The notes under the pieces: generated by a model
The model's input: only the letters and a program-made list of their open reading frames with translations
Database searches by the model: none
What the model was told of the DNA's origin: nothing
Assembly: GCF_009711975.1 (NCBI RefSeq)
Contig: NZ_VIKW01000001.1
Span: 42,546 to 106,545, forward strand
Source: Anabaena sp. UHCC 0204
GTDB lineage: Bacteria > Cyanobacteriota > Cyanobacteriia > Cyanobacteriales > Nostocaceae
Length of the DNA stretch: 64,000 nt
Reading direction: 5' to 3'
In this document: positions 51,503-61,283 of the stretch, piece by piece
Layout of the letters: each line of letters starts with the position of its first letter
How positions within the stretch are numbered: the stretch's first letter is position 1
Made by a program: the position numbers and the translations under genes

Positions 51503-53218
51503 TTAATTATGTAGATTTAATTGCTGCTGAAACTTTTGATATGCCTGATTCACTACTTGCATAGCACTTTTAGCACTAGGCGAACTGTTAATATCGGGGT
51601 GATATAATCTAGCTAATCTCAGATAGGCAATTTTTACGTTTTGAGGATGAGTTTTGGCTGCTACGCCTAAAATTTCCCACCATTCCCCAGTTAAGGGTAA
51701 ATCATCACTGCTGTGAATTTGTCGCCAAATCTTGATAGTTCCACCTTTACCACCACTAATTAACATTTTACCATCTGAACTAAAAGCTAGGGGACTAAAC
51801 CCAGAAAGAGTTTCTATTAATTCCCCAGTTCCGATATTCCAAAGTTTGATAATTCCATCTTGACTACTACTAGCAATAATTTTACCATCGGGGTGAATAG
51901 CGATCGCATAAATAGCTGTTGAGTGTCCTTTGAGAATGTGACGTAATTCCCCAGTCTGGAGTTTCCATAATTTAATTGTTCTATCTGAACTTCCACTAAT
52001 CAGAGTTTGATTATCGGGAGTGATTGCTAATGTATTTACTGGTGCTAAATGCTGATTAATTATATAACAGTTTTCACCAGTTTGTAAATTCCAAATTCTG
52101 ATAGTTTTGTCAGCACTACCACTAACAAGAGTTGTAGAATCAGGACTAATAGCAACAGCTAAAACTGCATCCGTATGTCCATTTAACGTGCGTTTAATTG
52201 TTCCCGTATAACTTCCCCAAATTCTGATAGTTTTATCCGTACTAGCACTAACAATAATATTACCATTAGGACTGTAAACAAGTGCATTGACAAAACCATT
52301 ATGACTATAGGGAGAACTTAAATAAGAGAATGTGCGGTTATATTTTTTTGTTTCTAATTCCCAACTACTAATTTTCCGATCTATACTACCACTAATTACT
52401 TTTTTTCCGTCGGGACTAACAGCGACAGATAAAACAGCTTCAGCTTGTCCAGAAAAAGTATAAAGTAACTTTCCAGTTTGCAAGTTCCATAAATGAACTT
52501 GTCTGTCATTGCTACCACTAACCAAGATTTTATTATCAGGATGAATAGCTACAGAATTTACAGCGGCTGTGTGTCCCTTGAGAATTTTTACACATTGCCA
52601 ATTTTCCTGGATTTGAGGAATTATAGTTAATATTTTTGGTGTATTTTTTGGATGCTCAACATTGTTTTTAGCCTTTAATTGTTTTAATTCTTCTTCAATT
52701 TCTAAAGCTGTAAATTTGGCATTAAGATCATCACCAGATAACTCTAATAATGCTTCAAAATAATAATCATTTTGGAAAATTTTTGCTTCCATGCGTTCAA
52801 AAAGCTGCATGGGAGTTTCCTTAAATTCAGAATCATCTAATAATTTAACCACACCATAAGCAGCAAGTCCTAAAACCGCACCAATTCCTGCCATTGGTAC
52901 TGTACCAATACCAAAAGCTAAACCAATTTTAGGCGCAATAAATCCTATTCCACCAACAACATTATAAACCCCAACACCACCAACAGCACCTATTCCCATT
53001 GCCCCAAAAGCTGCTGTATCCCCTTCCGTGATTCCTGTGAAAGCACCATAAGCAGCAGCACCAACGACCGCACCCGCAACGGTTACAGAAGCAGCACCTA
53101 TTCCCACACCACCAAAGCCTCCAGCTAGTCCAATTCCGCCGACAGCGGAGGAGATACCCGCACCTGTTAACGTTCCGGTAGTAATGAATGCTGCACCTGT
53201 TTGGGATGTTGGTTTCAT
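51503..53218 (-). CDS. WD40-repeat protein with glycine-rich membrane region and C-terminal J domain
   Basis: The 571-residue protein has a Gly/Ala/Val-rich hydrophobic N-terminus (about 10-125), a short helical linker, and seven WD40 repeats (about 205-490), each ending like TIRIWNLQTG. It closes with a J domain (about 513-571) with the HPD motif in LARLYHPDIN. J domains recruit Hsp70. The hydrophobic part may insert into membranes. I chose ATG 53218; the longer frame from 53248 overlaps the upstream gene. It follows the CHAT gene after 13 bp, so they are probably cotranscribed. Confidence 0.82.
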   Translation of the reverse strand: MKPTSQTGAAFITTGTLTGAGISSAVGGIGLAGGFGGVGIGAASVTVAGAVVGAAAYGAFTGITEGDTAAFGAMGIGAVGGVGVYNVVGGIGFIAPKIGLAFGIGTVPMAGIGAVLGLAAYGVVKLLDDSEFKETPMQLFERMEAKIFQNDYYFEALLELSGDDLNAKFTALEIEEELKQLKAKNNVEHPKNTPKILTIIPQIQENWQCVKILKGHTAAVNSVAIHPDNKILVSGSNDRQVHLWNLQTGKLLYTFSGQAEAVLSVAVSPDGKKVISGSIDRKISSWELETKKYNRTFSYLSSPYSHNGFVNALVYSPNGNIIVSASTDKTIRIWGSYTGTIKRTLNGHTDAVLAVAISPDSTTLVSGSADKTIRIWNLQTGENCYIINQHLAPVNTLAITPDNQTLISGSSDRTIKLWKLQTGELRHILKGHSTAIYAIAIHPDGKIIASSSQDGIIKLWNIGTGELIETLSGFSPLAFSSDGKMLISGGKGGTIKIWRQIHSSDDLPLTGEWWEILGVAAKTHPQNVKIAYLRLARLYHPDINSSPSAKSAMQVVNQAYQKFQQQLNLHN

Positions 53219-53231
53219 AGTTGTTTCTGAG

Positions 53232-55802
53232 TTAAAGCCAATTACCAACTAGGATAAATGGGGCCCAGTAGTAAGGATTTTGGAATTGGGGTTGTTTGAG
53301 AATTGCCAATTGGGCGTTCCGTATAGCTTCGGCTTTGGTAACTTGAGAATTGGCTAGTTGGTTGTAAAATTCAATCATGAATTGGGAGGTGGAGTTATCG
53401 TCTACTGACCAAAGGCTGGCAATGGTGCTACGTGCGCCGGATCTGACTGCTACACCAGCTAGTCCAAGAGGGGCGCGTTTGTCTCCTGTGGCGGTTTGAC
53501 AGGCGCTGAGAACGAGGAGTTCTATGGGGGTGTTGCTATCTTCGTCTCGGATTTGTAGTAGTTCGCCTAGTTCTTTGACGTTGAGGCGGTTATCCCAGGT
53601 GAGAATAAAGGTATTGTCCGCGTTGGAACTGAATTCACCGTGAGTTGCTAAATGGACAACGGGGAAGGGCGTACCACGCATAAGCCGCTGAAAATCTTTG
53701 CTAGTAAAGGTTTCATTAAACAGCACTTCGGTGGGAATTTCTGATTTGATGCCTTGAATTTCTACTTCTACACCAGGTAAGGCAGAAAAGCCTTGTCGAG
53801 ATTCGGTGATTCCACCAATGAGGATTTTGAGTTGTTTTTGTTGTATGGGTTTGGGGGCGAGGAGTTTTAGTCCTGGTGTTTGGGCTAAACTGTATTTTTC
53901 TACTAAATATTGTTTACCGTCATATAGTGCGGCCATGGGGATGTTTTTCATTGAACCGTCCAGGACAAAGACGAGGGTTTTGATACCGCTATTTGCTAAA
54001 TCTGCGTCTATGGGTTGGATGATCAGGTTGTAAGCTTTTTGAGCGATCGCTTGCCGTTGTTTTTGTCCTAAACTTGGTCTCAAGGATGATCGCATTTCCC
54101 GAATAATTTTTTCTAGTTCTATTGCGGAAATGTTGGTTGTATAGTGACGCAGGGGTTGATTACTCAGGGAAACGATTATTTCTAAGCGATCGCGTAATAT
54201 AATTGGGTAAATTATAGCTGCTGTTTTATCTACTTGATCAATTTTTGCTGTCTGATTTATCAGGCAATCTTCTCCAAAGTAATTGTCCAATTCTGCTACT
54301 TTCAAAGATTCAATTAAATCTAAGGCTTTTTGCAGATTCTTTTGATTAATATCAGTTGCATTTTTAATCTTTTTGGTTTTCTGCGGTTCTAGTAATAAGC
54401 CGACTAATTCCCGATAAATTGGTTCTATACTTTCCTGAAAGGAATATTGTATATCCGCATTACCAGATACTAAATCTTTACGGAGATTGGCTAAAGTTTT
54501 TACCGCTTGGTTATATGCGTCTATGGCTACTTCTGGTTTACCAGTGGCTTGGGAAACTCTTCCTAATTGCCATTGCCATAAATAACTAATTTCAGCAGCA
54601 TTACTGCTTTGGGCAAGAATTAATGCCTGTTCTGTAAGTTTTTGGGCTTCATTCCATTGCTGATTTTGTTCATAAAGTTCACCTAAATAACCCAGGGCAT
54701 AGGATTCTGCTCTCAAATCACCTATACTTTTTGCTTGTTGGATAGCAGTTGCTAAAATTGGGGCGGCTATTTGTCGTTTTTGTTGAGCTTTTTGCAAACT
54801 TTGAACGAAGTTAACTCGTGCATAGATACTTGTGCGACTGGGAGGAAGATTTTCTATTTGGGGTTGAATTTGGGGCAGTAAGGCTTGAAATTCTGCTGCT
54901 TTTTTTGTATCTGCAAAAAGACGTAATTGATTAAGTTGGGCTTGCAGTTTGGTGTTAGGTGAAGTAGCTGTATCAATTGCCTGTTGATAATATTTTATAG
55001 CCTCTTCTGGTTGCTGTTGAGCAGCGGCTGTATTTCCTAAACTTAATGATGCTACACTAATATGAGGTTGTGATTTGAGTTTTTGAGCGATCGCCTGACT
55101 TTGTTGTAATATCTCTACAGATGTGTCTAATTTCCCCACAACCCGCAAAGTATCACCCAAATTCAACAAGCTAACTACTTTAAGTAAAGAATCTGGTTGA
55201 TCTTTGAGATTTTGATTTATTTGTTCTAAAGTTTTCCGCGCTCTGGCATATAATCCTAATACGCGCAAAGCCTGAGTTTGGTTGAGTAAACTCTGATTGA
55301 CTCCTACCTGATTTCCCAATTTTTGATAAACGTTTGTAGCTTGTTCCCAAGTAGTAAGTGCCTGTTCAGTCTCTCCCTGTGCCAGTTGTAGACTTCCCTG
55401 GATATTTAATGCCTGTGCTAACATTTCCCCATTTTTACCTTTGAGTAAGTTCAGGCTTTGGGATATAGATTCATTTCCCTGCTGCCATTGCCCTAATTGC
55501 TGGTGTGCTAGTGCTAAATTACTCAATACGGCGGCTTGGTTGGGAAAATCGCTATTTTTGGCAAATACTTCTGCGGCTTGTTGCCAAAGGGCGATCGCTT
55601 CTGTAAACTGTCCTAATTGGTAACGTTCTTTTCCTTCTTGTACCAATGCAGTCGGGGAACGATTGAGATTCGACTCCACCGTTACCGCAGCAACTACAGG
55701 CTGTTGTCCCAAATGTATACTTTTATCTACCTGTAATACAGTCAATAAGGTGACTAATATTCCTAAACAAATGTATTTTAGTCTTGACCAATTTAGAATC
55801 AT
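53232..55802 (-). CDS. CHAT-domain (caspase-like) protease with TPR repeats
   Basis: A signal or anchor segment (YICLGILVTLLTVLQVDKSI) precedes about 450 residues of tetratricopeptide repeats and a C-terminal CHAT domain. The catalytic pair is His721 in VVHLATHGEF and Cys768 in LSACQT; GLAGVAVRSGARSTIASLWS and PYYWAPFILVGNW complete the domain. CHAT proteins are caspase-like peptidases, some acting in programmed death or phage defence. The product would lie outside the cytoplasm if the signal is cleaved, which separates it from a cytosolic J-domain partner. The WD40-J gene follows. Confidence 0.88.
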   Translation of the reverse strand: MILNWSRLKYICLGILVTLLTVLQVDKSIHLGQQPVVAAVTVESNLNRSPTALVQEGKERYQLGQFTEAIALWQQAAEVFAKNSDFPNQAAVLSNLALAHQQLGQWQQGNESISQSLNLLKGKNGEMLAQALNIQGSLQLAQGETEQALTTWEQATNVYQKLGNQVGVNQSLLNQTQALRVLGLYARARKTLEQINQNLKDQPDSLLKVVSLLNLGDTLRVVGKLDTSVEILQQSQAIAQKLKSQPHISVASLSLGNTAAAQQQPEEAIKYYQQAIDTATSPNTKLQAQLNQLRLFADTKKAAEFQALLPQIQPQIENLPPSRTSIYARVNFVQSLQKAQQKRQIAAPILATAIQQAKSIGDLRAESYALGYLGELYEQNQQWNEAQKLTEQALILAQSSNAAEISYLWQWQLGRVSQATGKPEVAIDAYNQAVKTLANLRKDLVSGNADIQYSFQESIEPIYRELVGLLLEPQKTKKIKNATDINQKNLQKALDLIESLKVAELDNYFGEDCLINQTAKIDQVDKTAAIIYPIILRDRLEIIVSLSNQPLRHYTTNISAIELEKIIREMRSSLRPSLGQKQRQAIAQKAYNLIIQPIDADLANSGIKTLVFVLDGSMKNIPMAALYDGKQYLVEKYSLAQTPGLKLLAPKPIQQKQLKILIGGITESRQGFSALPGVEVEIQGIKSEIPTEVLFNETFTSKDFQRLMRGTPFPVVHLATHGEFSSNADNTFILTWDNRLNVKELGELLQIRDEDSNTPIELLVLSACQTATGDKRAPLGLAGVAVRSGARSTIASLWSVDDNSTSQFMIEFYNQLANSQVTKAEAIRNAQLAILKQPQFQNPYYWAPFILVGNWL

Positions 55803-56171
55803 ATTAAGAAGTATTTCAATACTGGCAATATCTTCTAAAATTAGAGGATATCCATACTATAATAAGCTAAATTAGTCACTTATTTAATCCGTATTTACCG
55901 CAAAAAAAATAGACAACAGCTATTTAACCCAATTAGCTAGTACACAATGGCGTAAATCAATCAACCATTAAAAATTCTCAAAAAGCTTGTGTCATCTGCT
56001 TTTTTAATTTTTAATTATTAATTTTTAATTCCGCCCTGCGGTTCTAGTGATCAATTTTGATCTGTTAATTGAGGAAAAGGTAATTACTGCCTATTCCCTA
56101 ATTGATTATCTACACTTTTTTATCGAGAGTAGATAGTTGTCTAATTGCTGATATTTCTATACTAAATAAAA
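55803..56171. other. 369-bp intergenic region with a small repeat
   Basis: AT-rich TTTTTAATTTTTAATTATTA followed by TTCCGCCCTGCGGTTC (about 56028-56045) resembles a dispersed cyanobacterial repeat. No gene was found. The promoter of the CHAT operon must lie at its left end. Confidence 0.5.
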
Positions 56172-56390
56172 TTACAACCAATTTTTATGTTTGTGCAGCA
56201 GTTTGTTGGTGATCATAAAGACAAAAATCAACAAACCGAACTGAATTTGCCAAGGTGCTAATACTAAACTCACAATAAAAATGACTGCTGTTAAAACACC
56301 TGCAATATAGGTGATTTCATCATCATTTCTTTTGAAGAGATAGCCGGTGATTACACCTGTAACTAATGTCATCAAGAAAAATAAAGGCAT
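56172..56390 (-). CDS. small membrane protein, two to three helices
   Basis: The 72-residue protein is almost entirely hydrophobic: PLFFLMTLVTGVITGYLF, then a polar KRNDDE turn, AGVLTAVIFIVSLVLAPW and QFGLLIFVFMITNKLL with a basic end HKHKNWL. I do not know a named family. It is read from ATG 56390 and stands alone, divergent from tex. Confidence 0.6.
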   Translation of the reverse strand: MPLFFLMTLVTGVITGYLFKRNDDEITYIAGVLTAVIFIVSLVLAPWQIQFGLLIFVFMITNKLLHKHKNWL

Positions 56391-56611
56391 TTCTACTAAT
56401 CTCTAAACTACGAGCTACTGATTAATACCAGTAGGTTTTGATTATTTTCAGGAATGTTATTAATAGTATACTTAAGTAAGCCAAAATGGCAAGACTTTTT
56501 CCTGTAACGCTCAGGAATAGCCATTTTCAAATGATGCCATTATTTGGTAGATTAAACTAACACTATCCAACCGTACTGGAATCAATTTAACACTTTCAAT
56601 TTAAATACCTA

Positions 56612-58771
56612 ATGTTGAATATTTCTCAACTCCTTGCAAGCGAATTAAAACTCAAACCCCACCAGGTACAAAATGCGCTAGAACTCTTAGCAGAAGGAGC
56701 GACAATTCCCTTTATTGCGCGTTACCGTAAAGAACGGACTGATGAAATGAATGAAGTACAATTACGGGATTTACAAGATAGGCATAATTACCTAACAGAA
56801 TTAGAAGATAGAAAGAAAGTGATTGTGAATGCGATCGCCCAACAAGATAAACTTACCCCAGAACTACAAACAAAAATAGAATCCTGCTTACAAAAAACCG
56901 AACTAGAGGATTTATATCTCCCCTATCGGCAAAAACGCCGAACTCGTGCTACTATTGCCAGAGAAAAAGGGCTAGAACCCCTCGCTACATTTATTAAGTC
57001 GCTAAATGTGAAAAATGGTATTGCTGCATCATTAGAAGAGGAATCAGCAAAGTATATTTCGGAAAGTTTGGGAGTAAAAACCGCAGATGAAGCTTTAAAA
57101 GGTGCATCTGATATCTTAGCAGAAGAAGTAGCAGAAAAAGCCGAATTACGCGCATATATCCGCGAATATCTCTTAGAAACTGGAGTGTTTATTTCGCAAA
57201 TCAAAAACGAACATCCCGAAGGTACAACCAAATTTGAAATGTACCGAAATTATCAAATTAAAGTCAAAAATATTGCCCCTCATAATATGTTGGCTTTATG
57301 TCGGGGAGATGATGAAAAAATTCTCAACTTTGAGGTCGCTTTTGACGAAGATTTTGTCCTTGGTTATTTAGAATCTCAGGAAATTAAAACTAAAGTTCGC
57401 AACATTCGTGACTTTTATCAAGGAATGTTAAAAGATAGTTTTAACCGCTTGATGAAAAACTCGTTAATTAGCGAAGTAATTAACGAGAAAAAAACCTATG
57501 CTGACATAGAATCAATCAAAACTTTTGAAACGAATTTGCGAGAATTATTATTATCAGCACCAGCAGGAATGAAACCCACAATGGCCATAGATCCTGGTTT
57601 TAGAACCGGGTGTAAAGTAGCCATACTAGATGAAACTGGTCAATTTTTAGAATATCAAGCCGTATTTCCGCACCAAGCAACAGAACAACGCCAAAAAGCC
57701 GCACAAACCATTAAAAAGTTACTAGAAAAATACCAAGTTCAATTAATTGCTATTGGTAACGGTACAGCTTCACGGGAAACAGAAGAATTTGTCGCCGAAA
57801 TATTACCAAATATAGCCCATAAACCAGTTAAAGTTATGGTAAATGAATCTGGTGCATCTATATATTCTGCCAGTAAAGTAGCACTAGAAGAATTTCCTGA
57901 TTTAGATATTACCGTGCGGGGTGCAATTAGTATTGGTAGACGATTACAAGATCCTTTAGCGGAATTAGTCAAAATCGATCCGAAATCAATTGGTGTCGGA
58001 CAATATCAACATGACGTTGATCAAAAATTGCTGAAAAAGAAATTAGATGAAACCGTAGAAAGTTGCGTTAACTATGTGGGTGTAGATTTAAATACCGCTT
58101 CCAAAGAACTGCTTACCTTTGTTTCCGGAATTACCCCCACAATAGCCAATAATATTATTGCCTATCGCAATGAAAAAGGAGCATTTAAAAATCGTCGTCA
58201 ACTCTTAAAAGTAGCTAAACTCGGTCCCAAAGCCTTTGAACAAGCAGCAGGTTTCTTGAGAATTCGTGGTGGAGAAAACCCCTTAGATAATACCGCAGTT
58301 CATCCTGAAAGTTACCCCCTTGTAGAATCTATAGCTGCTGATTTAGGAGTATCCTTAAATCAAGTTACCCAAATAGCTGAAAACCTCAAAAAAGCCAACC
58401 TTAAAAAATACGTTACCGACACAATTGGAGAACCAACTCTGCGCGACATTCTCAGCGAATTAGAGAAACCAGGAAGAGATCCTCGCGCTGAATTTAAATA
58501 TGCTACCTTCAAAGCTGGAATCAAAGAAATTAGAGATTTAGCAGTAGGAATGGAATTAGAAGGAATGATTACCAACGTTGCTAACTTCGGTGCTTTCGTT
58601 GATATTGGTGTACATCAAGATGGCTTAGTGCATATTTCCCAACTTGCTGATAAATTTGTAGATGATCCCAAAAAAATAGTTAAAGTCGGACAAGTCGTAA
58701 AAGTCCAAGTTTTAGAAATCAACGAAAAACTCAAACGAATCAGTTTATCAATGAAAGGAATCAAACAATAA
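56612..58771 (+). CDS. tex: Tex-family RNA-binding transcription accessory protein
   Basis: The 719-residue Tex protein has the N-terminal helical domain (TIPFIARYRKERTDEMNEVQ), a YqgF-like domain (MAIDPGFRTGCKVAILDETG), helix-hairpin-helix motifs (VSGITPTIANNIIAYRNEKG) and a C-terminal S1 domain (GMITNVANFGAFVDIGVHQD then GLVHISQLADKFV). It binds nucleic acids and affects transcription. Length and domain order are complete. ATG 56612 is used. Confidence 0.95.
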   Translation: MLNISQLLASELKLKPHQVQNALELLAEGATIPFIARYRKERTDEMNEVQLRDLQDRHNYLTELEDRKKVIVNAIAQQDKLTPELQTKIESCLQKTELEDLYLPYRQKRRTRATIAREKGLEPLATFIKSLNVKNGIAASLEEESAKYISESLGVKTADEALKGASDILAEEVAEKAELRAYIREYLLETGVFISQIKNEHPEGTTKFEMYRNYQIKVKNIAPHNMLALCRGDDEKILNFEVAFDEDFVLGYLESQEIKTKVRNIRDFYQGMLKDSFNRLMKNSLISEVINEKKTYADIESIKTFETNLRELLLSAPAGMKPTMAIDPGFRTGCKVAILDETGQFLEYQAVFPHQATEQRQKAAQTIKKLLEKYQVQLIAIGNGTASRETEEFVAEILPNIAHKPVKVMVNESGASIYSASKVALEEFPDLDITVRGAISIGRRLQDPLAELVKIDPKSIGVGQYQHDVDQKLLKKKLDETVESCVNYVGVDLNTASKELLTFVSGITPTIANNIIAYRNEKGAFKNRRQLLKVAKLGPKAFEQAAGFLRIRGGENPLDNTAVHPESYPLVESIAADLGVSLNQVTQIAENLKKANLKKYVTDTIGEPTLRDILSELEKPGRDPRAEFKYATFKAGIKEIRDLAVGMELEGMITNVANFGAFVDIGVHQDGLVHISQLADKFVDDPKKIVKVGQVVKVQVLEINEKLKRISLSMKGIKQ

Positions 58772-58782
58772 AATTAATTCTC

Positions 58783-58805
58783 TCCGCGTCTTTGCGTCTC
58801 TGCGT
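58783..58805. repeat. dispersed CGCAGAG-type repeat (inverted copy)
   Basis: CCGCGTCTTTGCGTCTCTGC between tex and the ferredoxin gene is the reverse of the CGCAGAGACGCAGAGG family seen after secA. Confidence 0.6.
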
Positions 58806-58826
58806 GAAAAAAATTCTAAAATTGGT

Positions 58827-59156
58827 ATGGCTATTTATCAAGTTCAACTCATCAATCCTAACATCGGATTAAATCGCACCATTCAAGTACCAGATGATCA
58901 ATATATAATGGACATAGCAGAAGCATCTGGTATTCGTTTACCATCAGGATGTAAACAAGGAGAATGTTCCGCTTGTGTTGCTAAACTTATCAAGGGAGAA
59001 GTTGATCAAAGTGAACAAAAATTTCTTCGTTCCCAAGAAATTCAAGCGGGATATGTTGTTACCTGTGTCAGCTATCCTTTATCTGATTGCGTCTTAGAAA
59101 CCCATCAAGAACAGGTTTTATATAAATCTTCTCTTTACTATAGTAATCAAAGCTAA
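58827..59156 (+). CDS. plant-type [2Fe-2S] ferredoxin
   Basis: This 109-residue ferredoxin has cluster ligands Cys42, Cys47, Cys50 and Cys80 in SGCKQGECSACVAKL and GYVVTCVSYP. It transfers electrons in the cytoplasm. The extra C-terminal tail (LETHQEQVLYKSSLYYSNQS) and basic-acidic balance differ from the abundant photosynthetic PetF, so it is more likely a specialised ferredoxin. It stands 55 bp after tex on the same strand. Confidence 0.9.
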   Translation: MAIYQVQLINPNIGLNRTIQVPDDQYIMDIAEASGIRLPSGCKQGECSACVAKLIKGEVDQSEQKFLRSQEIQAGYVVTCVSYPLSDCVLETHQEQVLYKSSLYYSNQS

Positions 59157-59164
59157 AAGTATTT

Positions 59165-59198
59165 AGATCCCCAACTTTGCTAAGAAGTTAGGGATCTA
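59165..59198. terminator. hairpin after the ferredoxin gene
   Basis: AGATCCCCAACTT and AAGTTAGGGATCT form a stem with one mismatch. It belongs to the same hairpin family as 33861-33889 and probably works as a terminator. Confidence 0.55.
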
Positions 59199-59323
59199 GT
59201 TGTTGTTATTATGCTTAATCTAACTTAGGATAGATCCTGATTCCACCTATGAGAAGATGTCAAATATTCATCCATATTTAAAAATAGTAATAGCACTGAT
59301 ATTGCTGTTACTGAGGTAAAATA

Positions 59324-59692
59324 ATGTTGGGATATTTTTTCATCGCACTCGCTACAGCTTTGAGTTTGCTAATTGTTGATTTAGTTGTTCCTGGGGTAAA
59401 TATTGCTAATTTTCCCTCAGCTTTAATTGCTGCTGCTGTAATTGGTTTAATTAATAGTGGAATTAAACCCACTCTTACTACCTTATCTTTACCTTTGACA
59501 TATCTCACTTTGGGTGGTTTTTCCCTCGTTGTCAACGGTATTTGTTTTTGGTTAGCATCAATTTTAGTTCCAGGTTTTCAAGTTCAAGGATTTCTGGCTT
59601 TTCTCCTCGGTCCTGTAGTTCTGTCTTTAGCTAATACCTTTTTGAGTAAATACTTCGCAGAAAAAGGGTTGGAATTACAAGATAGTCAGTAG
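59324..59692 (+). CDS. phage holin family (PF04020-type) four-helix membrane protein
   Basis: The 122-residue protein has four membrane helices (about 3-22, 30-50, 56-80 and 90-110). VPGVNIANFPSALIAAAVIG then LINSGIKPTLTTLSLPLTYL is typical of this family. Despite the name, these are chromosomal inner-membrane proteins of unknown role. It is followed after 31 bp by the YqaE gene and they may be cotranscribed. Confidence 0.85.
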   Translation: MLGYFFIALATALSLLIVDLVVPGVNIANFPSALIAAAVIGLINSGIKPTLTTLSLPLTYLTLGGFSLVVNGICFWLASILVPGFQVQGFLAFLLGPVVLSLANTFLSKYFAEKGLELQDSQ

Positions 59693-59723
59693 GTCAACAT
59701 AATATCAAAACGAGGAAATATCC

Positions 59724-59915
59724 ATGAACTTATTGCGTATACTTATCGGTTTGTTCTTACCCCCCTTGGGAGTTTTTCTGACAGTTGGATTTGGACCAAC
59801 GTTGTTAATTAACATTTTGCTTACCCTACTTGGTTGGCTTCCTGGTAGCATTCATGCAGTTTGGGTAATTGTCAAACATGGAGAAAACATGGATAGACGG
59901 GAAGGTACTTATTAA
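59724..59915 (+). CDS. YqaE/Pmp3-family small membrane protein
   Basis: The 63-residue protein has two hydrophobic helices: LLRILIGLFLPPLGVFLTVG and TLLINILLTLLGWLPGSIHA. PPLGVFL and LGWLPGSIHA are the UPF0057/PMP3 signature. The family is linked with salt and cold stress and membrane potential. A ribosome site (GAGGAAA) lies about 10 nt upstream of ATG 59724. Confidence 0.88.
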   Translation: MNLLRILIGLFLPPLGVFLTVGFGPTLLINILLTLLGWLPGSIHAVWVIVKHGENMDRREGTY

Positions 59916-59918
59916 AAC

Positions 59919-59946
59919 ATCCCCGGCTTCGTAGAGAAGTCGGGGA
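59919..59946. terminator. hairpin after the YqaE gene
   Basis: ATCCCCGGCTTC and GAAGTCGGGGAT form a stem with one mismatch. It belongs to the same family as 33861-33889. It separates two convergent genes. Confidence 0.6.
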
Positions 59947-59988
59947 TCTGAATCTTACAAATAGGTAATAGGTGAACCTACAAAACTC

Positions 59989-60780
59989 TTAAGAATGAAT
60001 ATCTTTATCAGCAACTTCTTTGTCTTTAAACAAATCAGCCGTTGCTAAAAGTAACTCACGCAAAGTTTGTTTTAATTGACGTTCTTTCTTAGCTATTGAT
60101 GCACCTGCATCTAACATTTTTTGTTCTAGAAGCGAGTATTTTTCTTTTACCTGTAAGCTGACAGATTCAGCTTGGGTGTGGGATTTATCATACCATTGTT
60201 TTGCTTCATTTAAATAATCCTGTACCTCTTGATCACTGCCGCTATAACGTGCAGACAAATTTGCTCTGACAATTGCTAATTGTGCTTGTAATTGTGCATA
60301 GCGTTTTTTTAATAAACCCACTTCATCACTATCTTTAATAGCATCAATTGCTGAATTAATAGCAATTTTTGTATCCGCCGATTTATCTTGACTTGTTTCT
60401 ACTATCTTTGTTAAAATTCCTTCAACTTCTGATTGAAGTTCATCTTCTTCTCTATCTAATCGAGCTTGTAGCTGCTTTATTTCTCCTTGTGTTTTGACAA
60501 TATCTGAGTGTCTTTTTATATTTATAGCCTCCATAGCACCTTCAATTGAAGCTACTACTCCTTCTTTAACTTCACTACCTTTATCTTGTAAATTCTCAAT
60601 GACCGTAGAAACAGCATCATTAACTAAATTACGCAGTTCATGAGAACCTTCTTGAAACTCAGAACCTACTTGAGAAACAGCAGATTTAACAATTTCCCGA
60701 ATCCGTTCAGCTTTTAATTGTCCTGTTTCTTTAGCTTGGCGTAAATCTACTTGGATTTGTTCTTTAACGTTTTTATTCAT
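59989..60780 (-). CDS. long amphipathic coiled-coil protein
   Basis: The 263-residue protein is almost fully helical and charged, with repeating segments such as VSQVGSEFQEGSHELRNLVN and DAVSTVIENLQDKGSEVKEG like apolipoprotein or LEA-type repeats, then coiled coil (EIKQLQARLDREEDELQSEV). It probably associates with membranes or proteins under stress; this is inference. I chose ATG 60780 (MNKNVKEQIQVDLRQ); an upstream frame adds a Cys-rich leader that looks non-coding. Confidence 0.72.
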   Translation of the reverse strand: MNKNVKEQIQVDLRQAKETGQLKAERIREIVKSAVSQVGSEFQEGSHELRNLVNDAVSTVIENLQDKGSEVKEGVVASIEGAMEAINIKRHSDIVKTQGEIKQLQARLDREEDELQSEVEGILTKIVETSQDKSADTKIAINSAIDAIKDSDEVGLLKKRYAQLQAQLAIVRANLSARYSGSDQEVQDYLNEAKQWYDKSHTQAESVSLQVKEKYSLLEQKMLDAGASIAKKERQLKQTLRELLLATADLFKDKEVADKDIHS

Positions 60781-61058
60781 AGCTATATTATAATGTAATT
60801 TTCCTGTTCGTGCCTGCAATATCCAGCAACACTTGCATTCAATATCAATATGACGGAATATTTTTACCCTTAGCACCCTCCTACAGATATAAAATCATAT
60901 CTATCTTCAGGTAGTTCGCAGTAAATTAACAACAATAGCCCTTAGATATCAGACTTATTTAATAAATCAGAGTTCTGAATTGAATTTTCTGAATTTTTTT
61001 AATTAAATGTTACCAATTTATGAAATAATCAATATTGGTCAATAAATAGATTTTAATT

Positions 61059-61283
61059 ATGTGGCGGGTAAATATTACTTGTGATGGTGAAGCTTGGAAA
61101 GTGTCTGGTGCTGAATTTAAGAAAATGGTAGAAAATTACCAAGCTGAATTAATTGGTTCTAAAAAAATGCCAGACGGTACAAGGATCATGGGATATAAAA
61201 TTGAAGATGTCAGCGAAGCAGAATCTTTTCAAGAAGAATGTGCAAAATTTGTTGGCTTTACATCTGATTTTGAATCTTTATGA
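61059..61283 (+). CDS. small unknown protein coupled to the c6-like cytochrome gene
   Basis: This 74-residue soluble protein (WRVNITCDGEAWKVSGAEFK, MPDGTRIMGYKIEDVSEAES) has no family known to me. Its stop overlaps the cytochrome start (ATGA at 61280), implying coupled translation. It could be a regulator or assembly aid for the cytochrome; this is speculative. Promoter elements must lie in the AT-rich 180 bp upstream. Confidence 0.65.
   Translation: MWRVNITCDGEAWKVSGAEFKKMVENYQAELIGSKKMPDGTRIMGYKIEDVSEAESFQEECAKFVGFTSDFESL

Noticed and set aside
51379..51564. 61-codon plus-strand frame
   Set aside because: It runs into the 3' end of the WD40-J gene on the other strand and has no recognisable feature.
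59308..59535. Minus-strand frame opposite the holin-family gene
   Set aside because: It is antisense to a clear membrane protein gene and has no independent support.
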